This document shows, one piece after another, positions 14,323-19,165 of a stretch of DNA of 19,165 bases. Location: assembly GCA_031119595.1 (NCBI GenBank), contig JAVHXX010000021.1:1-19165 (forward strand). Direction: 5' to 3'. Position numbers and translations under genes: made by a program. Origin of the DNA: Patulibacter sp. (GTDB lineage: Bacteria; Actinomycetota; Thermoleophilia; Solirubrobacterales; Solirubrobacteraceae). Position 1 is the stretch's first letter. Every line of letters starts with the position of its first letter. The notes below the pieces were generated by a model, which did not search any database, had not been told where the DNA came from, and saw only the letters and a program-made list of their open reading frames with translations.

Positions 14323-15075
14323 GTGCCGCCCGTCCCGACGTCCTCCGAACCCGTCGCCGTCGTCGGCGGATCCGGGGCCCTCGGCTCGGGGCTCGCGCTG
14401 CGCCTCGCGGCGGCCGGCGTGCCGGTGCTGCTGGGCTCCCGCGACTCGGACCGTGCCGTGGACGCCGCGCGGAAGATCGAGGCGAAGCTCGCGACCCGGG
14501 AGGCCGCGGCGTCGCCCGGCGCAGCCCTGCGCCCGGTCACGAACGCCGACGCCGTCGCCGGCGCCGAGATCGTGCTCCTCTGCGTTCCCTTCCGCAACCA
14601 CTCCGAGACCTTCACCGCCCTGAAGGGCGTGTTCCGGCCGGGCCAGGTCCTCGTCGACGCGACCGTGCCGCTGGCGGCCGCGATCAGCGGCAAGGCGACC
14701 CGCACGATCGGCGTCTGGCAGGGCTCGGCGGCCCAGCAGGCGCAGGAGATGCTCCCGGACGGCGTCCGCGTGGTGGCCGGTCTGCACACCGTCGCGGCCC
14801 GCACCCTCGGTGACCTGGCCCACGCCTTGGACGAGGACGTCCTGCTCTGCGGCGACGCCCGTGCCGACAAGGTCCGCGTCGCGACTTTGCTGGATCGCAT
14901 CGAGGGGCTACGGTGCGTCGATGCCGGGCCGCTCGAGCAGGCTCGTATCGTCGAACAGCTCACCGCGACGCTGATCGGCATCAACGTGCGTCACAAGGCG
15001 CACGCCGGCATCCGCATCACCGGCCTTCCCCCGGTCCTTTGGCCCGAACGCACCAACGACGGAGATCCCTCATGA
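14323..15075 (+). CDS. npdG: NADPH-dependent F420 reductase (F420:NADP+ oxidoreductase)
   Basis: The 250-residue protein transfers hydride between NADPH and coenzyme F420 in the cytoplasm. It opens with a Rossmann fold, AVVGGSGALGSGLALRLA (12-29), where relatives read GGTGxxGxGLA, then LLGSRD, LLCVPFRNHSETF and VDATVPL. GLHTVAARTLGDL, LLCGDARADK and the C-terminal DAGPLEQARIVEQLTATLIG with HAGIRITGL are characteristic of the Npd/Fno family. The start is GTG 14323, 7 nt after a TAGGTT box and without a Shine-Dalgarno, so it is probably leaderless. Its stop overlaps the cofD start as ATGA, making it the first gene of a coupled F420 operon. Physiological direction is likely reduction of F420 by NADPH in an aerobe; that is inferred. 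Confidence 0.93.
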   Translation: MPPVPTSSEPVAVVGGSGALGSGLALRLAAAGVPVLLGSRDSDRAVDAARKIEAKLATREAAASPGAALRPVTNADAVAGAEIVLLCVPFRNHSETFTALKGVFRPGQVLVDATVPLAAAISGKATRTIGVWQGSAAQQAQEMLPDGVRVVAGLHTVAARTLGDLAHALDEDVLLCGDARADKVRVATLLDRIEGLRCVDAGPLEQARIVEQLTATLIGINVRHKAHAGIRITGLPPVLWPERTNDGDPS

Positions 15076-16040
15076 GCACCGAGAGCGCAGCAAGCACCCC
15101 CGACAGCGCCACGCCGCGGGTGGTCCTGCTCTCGGGTGGGACCGGCGGCGCGAAGCTCGCGCGCGGCTTCCTCGACGTGGTCGGCGCCAACCTCACGGTG
15201 ATCGCGAACGTCGCCGACGACATCGACATCTACGGCGCGCACGTCAGCCCCGACCCGGACCTCGTGTCGTACTGGCTCGCGCAGCGTGTCGATCCGCGCG
15301 GCTGGGGCATCGAGAACGACTCCTTCACCGTCATGGACGAGCTCAGGAAGCTCGGCGAGGACATCTGGTTCAACTTGGGCGACCGCGATCTCGCCGTCTG
15401 CGTGCAGCGCGCGAAGTGGTTCGCCGAGGGCGTCCGTCCCACGGAGGCGCTCGCCCGGCTCACGAAGAGCCTCGGCATCGCCGCCACCGTGCTCCCGCCG
15501 ACCGACGACCAGCTCCGCACCACCGTGCAGGTCGGCGGCCGCCGCACCGGCGTGCAGGACTTCCTGATCCGCGGCCACGGCAACGGACCCATCGAGGACG
15601 TGAAGGTCGAGAACCTCGAGGAGTCGACCGTCACCGACGAGACCTTCGCCGCGATCCACGAGGCCGACGTCATCGTGATCGGCCCCTCGAACCCGGCCCT
15701 CTCGATCACGCCGATCATCGGCCTTCCTGGCCTGCGCGACGCGATCAAGAAGGCGTCGGCGCCGAAGATCGTGGTGTCGCCGCTCGTCGAGGGCTTCGTG
15801 CTCAAGGGCCCGACCGACGCCTTCCTCGACCACCTCGGCGTCACCCACGACGTCGCCGGGATCGCGTCGCTCTACGCCGACGTCCTCGACGGCATCGTCA
15901 GCGACGACGCCCCGCTCGCGCCGCTCCCCGACGGCACCGCGCACCGCCAGGTCGACGTCCTCCTCGACACGCCCGAGCGCCGCCGCGAGGTCGCCGCCGA
16001 CGTCCTCTCGCTGGCCGCAGAGATCCGCGGCGCCGCATGA
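15072..16040 (+). CDS. cofD: 2-phospho-L-lactate (or phosphoenolpyruvate) transferase CofD/FbiA
   Basis: The 322-residue enzyme joins FO to the activated lactyl- or enolpyruvyl-phosphoguanosine made by CofC, giving F420-0 or dehydro-F420-0. Motifs are LLSGGTGGAKLARGF (19-33), NVADDIDIYGAHVSPDPD (46-63), WFNLGDRDLAV (99-109), DVIVIGPSNPALSITPIIG and VVSPLVEGFVLKGPTDAFL. Relatives mostly have NTGDD and PDLDT; the NVADD and PDPDL variants are conservative in position. ATG 15072 lies in the ATGA overlap with npdG and has GGAG about 8 nt upstream. Its own stop overlaps cofC in the same way. Which phosphate donor is used cannot be told from this sequence. Confidence 0.95.
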   Translation: MSTESAASTPDSATPRVVLLSGGTGGAKLARGFLDVVGANLTVIANVADDIDIYGAHVSPDPDLVSYWLAQRVDPRGWGIENDSFTVMDELRKLGEDIWFNLGDRDLAVCVQRAKWFAEGVRPTEALARLTKSLGIAATVLPPTDDQLRTTVQVGGRRTGVQDFLIRGHGNGPIEDVKVENLEESTVTDETFAAIHEADVIVIGPSNPALSITPIIGLPGLRDAIKKASAPKIVVSPLVEGFVLKGPTDAFLDHLGVTHDVAGIASLYADVLDGIVSDDAPLAPLPDGTAHRQVDVLLDTPERRREVAADVLSLAAEIRGAA

Positions 16041-16726
16041 CGCACGCCCCCGAGCCCGGGGTCCCGCTGCAGGCCAGGCCTCGGCCGGTGCTCGCGATCG
16101 TGCCGGTCAAGGACCTGGCGTTCGCCAAGTCACGCCTCGCGGAGACCCTCGACCTCTCCGAGCGCCGCCAGCTCGTGCTGGCGATGCTCGCGGACGTCCT
16201 CATGAACCTGCGCCGCTGCGAGGCCGTCGACCGCGTCGTCGTGGTGACCGACGACCGCGAGGCCCGGCACCGTGCCACCGCGGAGGGCGCGACCGTGGTC
16301 GCCGACGAGGGCGCCTCCTCGCACAGCGAGGCCGCGCTGCGCGGCATCGCGGCGGCCGCCCACCCGGACGACCGCGTGCTCCTGGCCCCCGGGGATTGTC
16401 CGCTGGTCACCGTCGAGGACCTCGACGCCCTCCTCACCACGCCGCAGCCGCCGGTCGTCGTCGTGCCCGACCGCCACGGTGCTGGCACCAACGCCCTCCT
16501 GCTCGACCCACCGGACGCGATCATCCCGTCGTTCGGCCCCGACTCGCTGCGCCGGCATCTCGAACTCGCCTCCGCCGCGGGGCTCGAAGGCGTGTCACGC
16601 GTGGTGCCGTCGCTGGCCCTCGACATCGACACGCCCGAGGATCTCGCCACGCTCCGGGCGCGGTTCGCGTCGTTGCGCGGTGGCGCCCCGGCGACCCGCG
16701 GCGTGATCACCGGCATCCGCGGCTGA
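16037..16726 (+). CDS. cofC: 2-phospho-L-lactate / phosphoenolpyruvate guanylyltransferase CofC/FbiD
   Basis: The 229-residue nucleotidyltransferase activates 2-phospho-L-lactate or phosphoenolpyruvate with GTP for CofD. Visible motifs are AIVPVKDLAFAKSRLAETL (20-38) for nucleotide binding, VVVVTDD (67-73), LLAPGDCPLVT (115-125) with the metal-binding acidic residue, and PDRHGAGTNALLLDPP (144-159) followed by PSFGPDSLRRH, the most family-specific stretch. The first 17 residues are a poorly conserved, Pro-rich extension. It starts at ATG 16037 in an ATGA overlap with cofD, so expression is coupled. A 52-nt gap follows, filled by a micro-ORF, before cofE. Actinobacterial FbiD enzymes use phosphoenolpyruvate, which makes that donor likely here by lineage only. 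Confidence 0.93.
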   Translation: MTHAPEPGVPLQARPRPVLAIVPVKDLAFAKSRLAETLDLSERRQLVLAMLADVLMNLRRCEAVDRVVVVTDDREARHRATAEGATVVADEGASSHSEAALRGIAAAAHPDDRVLLAPGDCPLVTVEDLDALLTTPQPPVVVVPDRHGAGTNALLLDPPDAIIPSFGPDSLRRHLELASAAGLEGVSRVVPSLALDIDTPEDLATLRARFASLRGGAPATRGVITGIRG

Positions 16727-16731
16727 GGCCG

Positions 16732-16782
16732 ATGTCCGCCGCGGCGAGCACGCCACCCGTCGCCGGATCGTCGACGCGATGA
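16732..16782 (+). other. 16-codon micro-ORF bridging cofC and cofE
   Basis: ATG 16732 begins 5 nt after the cofC stop and encodes MSAAASTPPVAGSSTR; its TGA (16780-16782) overlaps the cofE ATG as ATGA. It would keep ribosomes translating across the gap so that every junction of the operon is coupled. The peptide itself looks unimportant. Chance is possible. Confidence 0.3.
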
Positions 16783-17561
16783 CGACCCTCACGATCACGC
16801 CGGTCGAGGGACTCCCGGAGATCGCCCCCGGCGACGACCTCGCGCAGCTGATCGCGCGCTGCGCGGCCGACGCGATCGTGCCCGGCGCCGTCGTGTGCGT
16901 GGTGCAGAAGCTCGTCTCGAAGGCCGAGGGCCGCCTCCTCGACCTCGCCGATGTCGACGTCTCCGAGACGGTCGCGTTGCTCGCGGCCTCGGTCGACCGC
17001 GACCCACGTCTGGTCCAGGTGATCCTCGACGAGTCCGCGGAGATCATCCGCGCCGAGCGCGGGGTGCTGATCTGCCGCACGCACCACGGCTACGTGTGCG
17101 CGAACGCCGGCATCGACCAGAGCAACGCCGGTGCCGACGACCGCCTCGTGCTCCTGCCCCTCGACCCCGACGCGTCGGCCCGCGGCCTGCGCGCCGACCT
17201 CGAGCGCATCACCGGCGTCGCCCCGCTCGCGGTGATCGTGAGCGACTCCTTCGGCCGGGCGTGGCGCACCGGCCAGGTCGACGTCGCGCTCGGCGTCGCC
17301 GGGCTGGATCCGAGCGTGCCGCCGGAGGGTCTCGCCGACCGCGACGGCCGGCCGCTCGCCGCCAGCGAGCCGGCGATCGCCGACGAGCTCGCGGGTGCCG
17401 CCGACCTCGTCCGCACGAAGTCCGGTGGCCAGGGCGTCGTCGTGATCTCCGGGTACGGCGACCACGTCACGGGCCGTGACGGCCCGGGCGTCGGGCCGCT
17501 GCTGCGCTCCCGCGCCGAGGACCTCTTCGGCGCGCGCGAGGCCGAGCCGCCGCCGGCCTGA
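16779..17561 (+). CDS. cofE: Coenzyme F420-0:L-glutamate ligase CofE (stand-alone FbiB N-terminal type)
   Basis: The 260-residue GTP-dependent ligase adds the gamma-linked glutamate tail to F420-0. The full set of CofE motifs is present: GDDLAQLI (18-25), VVQKLVSKAEGRLLDL (41-56), RDPRLVQVILDES, GVLICRTHHGYVCANAGIDQ (95-114) followed by SN, LLPLDPDASARGLR (125-138), VSDSFGRAWRTGQVDVALGV (154-173), and ADELAGAADLVRTKSGGQGV. In mycobacteria and streptomycetes FbiB carries a C-terminal nitroreductase-like domain that reduces dehydro-F420-0; here the protein ends after the ligase domain, so that step, if used, must be done elsewhere. The stop lies 6 nt from the stop of the convergent minus-strand gene. 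The start is ATG 16779. Confidence 0.95.
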   Translation: MTTLTITPVEGLPEIAPGDDLAQLIARCAADAIVPGAVVCVVQKLVSKAEGRLLDLADVDVSETVALLAASVDRDPRLVQVILDESAEIIRAERGVLICRTHHGYVCANAGIDQSNAGADDRLVLLPLDPDASARGLRADLERITGVAPLAVIVSDSFGRAWRTGQVDVALGVAGLDPSVPPEGLADRDGRPLAASEPAIADELAGAADLVRTKSGGQGVVVISGYGDHVTGRDGPGVGPLLRSRAEDLFGAREAEPPPA

Positions 17562-17567
17562 CCCGCC

Positions 17568-18068
17568 TCAGCCGACCTTCGGGACGACCGCGACGCCGCG
17601 GGCGGCGAGTTCCCGGTCGAGCACGTCGATCGGGGCCGTGTCGACCCAGAAGTCCTCGTGGTCGACGATCTTGCCCCAGCGCGTCTTCACGACCAGCACC
17701 GTGCGGTTGGCGTAGAGCGGAGTGCCGTCGCCCGCGGAGGCGTGGTCGTCGAACCGGGCCCACATCGTCAGCGCCCACGGCGGGCCGCTCATCGCGATCG
17801 CCTTGATCTCGCCCTGCAGCCCGGCCGCGGTGAAGTTCTCCAGGAACCGCCCGATCTGCTCGCGCCCGACCCAGTCGCCGGCGAAGCGGTGGTCGCCGGG
17901 GTTGAACCGCAGGACGGCGTCGTCGGCGTAGCCCGCGAGCAGCGCGGCATGGTCGCCGGCGTTGAGCTTGGCGACGTCGCCGCGGAACTTCACGAGCAGT
18001 GCCTGCCCGACCAGCGCCCGCAGCGCGAACGCGAGGACGACACCGACGAGGATCCACACGACGACCAT
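17568..18068 (-). CDS. Membrane-anchored NTF2/SnoaL-like protein
   Basis: The 166-residue protein has an N-terminal hydrophobic helix (VVVWILVGVVLAFALRALVG, residues 2-21) that should anchor it in the membrane, then a domain resembling NTF2/SnoaL-like alpha-beta cones: LNAGDHAALLAGYADDAVLR helix-strand, FAGDWVGREQIGRFLENF, and closing strands ending VDHEDFWVDT. Such domains bind small molecules or act as isomerases or hydratases; catalytic residues cannot be assigned. It starts at ATG 18068, 6 nt after a TAGCCT box with TTGCGG upstream, so it probably has its own leaderless transcript. It lies between cofE (convergent) and cofH (same strand, 50 nt upstream), so a link to F420 is possible by position only. 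Confidence 0.8.
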   Translation of the reverse strand: MVVVWILVGVVLAFALRALVGQALLVKFRGDVAKLNAGDHAALLAGYADDAVLRFNPGDHRFAGDWVGREQIGRFLENFTAAGLQGEIKAIAMSGPPWALTMWARFDDHASAGDGTPLYANRTVLVVKTRWGKIVDHEDFWVDTAPIDVLDRELAARGVAVVPKVG

Positions 18069-18074
18069 GCGGCC

Positions 18075-18104
18075 AGGCTACGCCGCGGGGCCGACGCCCC
18101 GCAA
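18075..18104 (-). promoter_or_regulatory. Leaderless promoter of the NTF2/SnoaL-like gene
   Basis: On the minus strand TTGCGG (18104-18099) and TAGCCT (18080-18075) are separated by 18 nt, and the -10 is 6 nt before ATG 18068. This is the best -35/-10 pair in the window. It lies in the 50-nt gap behind cofH, so the gene can be transcribed apart from cofH. Confidence 0.55.
18085..18102 (-). terminator. Hairpin between cofH and the NTF2-like gene
   Basis: Seven-bp perfect arms GCGGGGC and GCCCCGC enclose a CGAC loop, 16 nt beyond the cofH stop. No T-tract follows. It overlaps the spacer of the proposed downstream promoter, so it may both end cofH transcripts and lie inside the next promoter. 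Confidence 0.35.
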
Positions 18105-18118
18105 CGGGCGCGGGGAGG

Positions 18119-19165
18119 TCAGGCCGTGGCGGCGACCGGCAGCGGATGCTCCGCGCGGACCGCGTAGAGCGTGGTGCGCTCGGCGGCGGGGCGCCCCGCG
18201 GCATGGGCCGCGGCGGCGAGCTCGGAGGGATCGAGGCGTACGCCGTGGTCGGCCCCGGCGAGGCGGGAGATGTTCTCCTCCATCAGGGTGCCGCCGAGGT
18301 CGTTCACGCCCCACCGCAGCGACTCGGTCGCGAGGTCGAGACCGAGCTTCACCCAGGACGTCTGGAGGTTCGGGATCGAACGCCCGAGCGCGAGCCGGAA
18401 GACGGCGGTGAGCCGCAGGGTCTCGTCGGCATCGAGTTCGCGCACGCCCTTCGTGCGGCCCAGGAGAGTCTGGTGCGGGATGAACCGCAGCGGGACGAAC
18501 TCCGTGATCCGCGCGGGCAGGCCGCCGCCGGCGAGCGCATGGGCGATGTCCTCGCCCACGCCGGCCGCCGACGCCGCGGCCACCCGGGCGGCGGTGCTGC
18601 GCTCCGCCAGGCCGCGGACGACCTGCAGGTGCGTCGCGAGGTGTCGCGCGCGCTCGACATGTCCGAACATCACCGTCGAGGTCGTCGGCACGCCCGCGGC
18701 ATGGGCGGCCTCGATCAGCTCGACCCACCGCGCGGCGGGGAGTTTGTTCGGGCTGATGATCTCGCGGACCTCGTCGTCGAGGATCTCGGCGGCGGTGCCG
18801 GGCACCGAGCCGATGCCGGCGTCCCGCAGGGCCGCGAAGAGCGCGACCGGTGCGAGCCCGCTGCGCTCGAGCATGGCGTCGAGCTCCATCGGACTGAACG
18901 CATGCAGATGGATCTCCGGCGCGACCCGCTTGGCGACCCGGAGCCACTCGAGGTAGGTGTCGGCGGTCCAGTCGGGGTGGATCCCGGACTGGACGCACAG
19001 CTCGGTGGCGCCGTCGGCGACGGCCTCGAGGATGCGCTCGCGCACCTCGCCCTCGTCGAGGGTGTAGGCGTCCGGGGAGCGTCGCGACTGCCCGAAACCG
19101 CAGAACGCGCACCCGACGGTGCAGACGTTCGTGAGGTTGAGGTTGCGGTTCACGACGAACGTGAC
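18119..19165 (-). CDS. cofH: FO synthase subunit 2 CofH, or C-terminal half of FbiC (5' end cut)
   Basis: The reverse strand is open from the right edge (VTFVVNRNLNLTNVC) to TGA 18119, 348 codons. The radical-SAM cluster motif is CTVGCAFC (CxxxCxxC). Further CofH marks are CVQSGIHPDW, IHLHAFSPMEL, TSTVMFGHVE, FVPLRFIPHQTLLGRT, and VNDLGGTLMEENISRLAGAD. CofH joins a tyrosine-derived fragment to the diaminouracil precursor and, with CofG, makes the deazaflavin FO, the chromophore of F420. In many actinobacteria CofG and CofH are fused as FbiC; since the open frame continues to the edge, this could be either a free CofH missing a short start or the end of FbiC. It is convergent with the other F420 genes. 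Confidence 0.94.
   Translation of the reverse strand, partial: VTFVVNRNLNLTNVCTVGCAFCGFGQSRRSPDAYTLDEGEVRERILEAVADGATELCVQSGIHPDWTADTYLEWLRVAKRVAPEIHLHAFSPMELDAMLERSGLAPVALFAALRDAGIGSVPGTAAEILDDEVREIISPNKLPAARWVELIEAAHAAGVPTTSTVMFGHVERARHLATHLQVVRGLAERSTAARVAAASAAGVGEDIAHALAGGGLPARITEFVPLRFIPHQTLLGRTKGVRELDADETLRLTAVFRLALGRSIPNLQTSWVKLGLDLATESLRWGVNDLGGTLMEENISRLAGADHGVRLDPSELAAAAHAAGRPAAERTTLYAVRAEHPLPVAATA

Noticed and set aside
1..19165. tRNA, rRNA, riboswitch, insertion sequence or prophage elements
   Set aside because: No cloverleaf, conserved RNA, transposase or integrase motif, or terminal inverted repeat was recognised on either strand.

Overview
The window is very GC-rich DNA packed with genes on both strands. 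It carries coenzyme F420 biosynthesis genes, secreted proteins with lysine-rich, cysteine-flanked tails, and several candidate -10 boxes of the TANNNT type only 6-7 nt before a start codon, which suggests leaderless mRNAs. Together these point to a high-GC actinobacterium, most likely the Thermoleophilia/Solirubrobacterales side (Patulibacter- or Conexibacter-like). That lineage call is an inference from style and gene content; no 16S or other marker is present.

Layout. (1) 1-2540, minus strand: a PH-like small protein, then a DHA2-family drug/proton antiporter followed 4 nt later by a TetR regulator that runs off the left edge. A 26-bp near-palindrome overlaps the proposed -10 of the antiporter, a ready-made TetR operator. 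(2) 2642-5022, minus strand: an amidase-signature enzyme translationally coupled (ATGA overlap) to an inositol-monophosphatase-family phosphatase. (3) 5289-12750, plus strand: the most unusual part, two tandem copies of a DUF1800-DUF1501 gene pair followed by a Tat-type exported cupredoxin with a Met/His-rich mature N-terminus. Both DUF1501 proteins carry Tat-like signals behind a His/Cys-rich N-terminus. Both DUF1800 proteins and the cupredoxin carry a Cys-flanked Lys/Arg-rich segment. The 3' end of the first DUF1501 gene has codon usage clearly unlike everything around it. (4) 12826-14241: a class I CPD photolyase with complete active-site and tryptophan-chain residues. (5) 14323-17561, plus strand: an F420 operon npdG-cofD-cofC-cofE. 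(6) 17568-19165, minus strand, convergent with the F420 operon: a membrane-anchored NTF2/SnoaL-like protein and the cofH (FO synthase) radical-SAM gene, cut by the right edge.

How the genes fit together. CofH makes FO (with CofG, not seen here), CofC and CofD turn FO into F420-0 (or its dehydro form), CofE adds glutamates, and NpdG exchanges hydride between NADPH and F420. FO is also the 8-HDF antenna of some photolyases, so the photolyase next to this cluster may use it. The DUF1800/DUF1501/cupredoxin block looks like an exported, possibly copper-linked, module of unknown function. I see no rRNA, tRNA, CRISPR array, transposase or integrase, and no gene-free stretch longer than about 270 nt.
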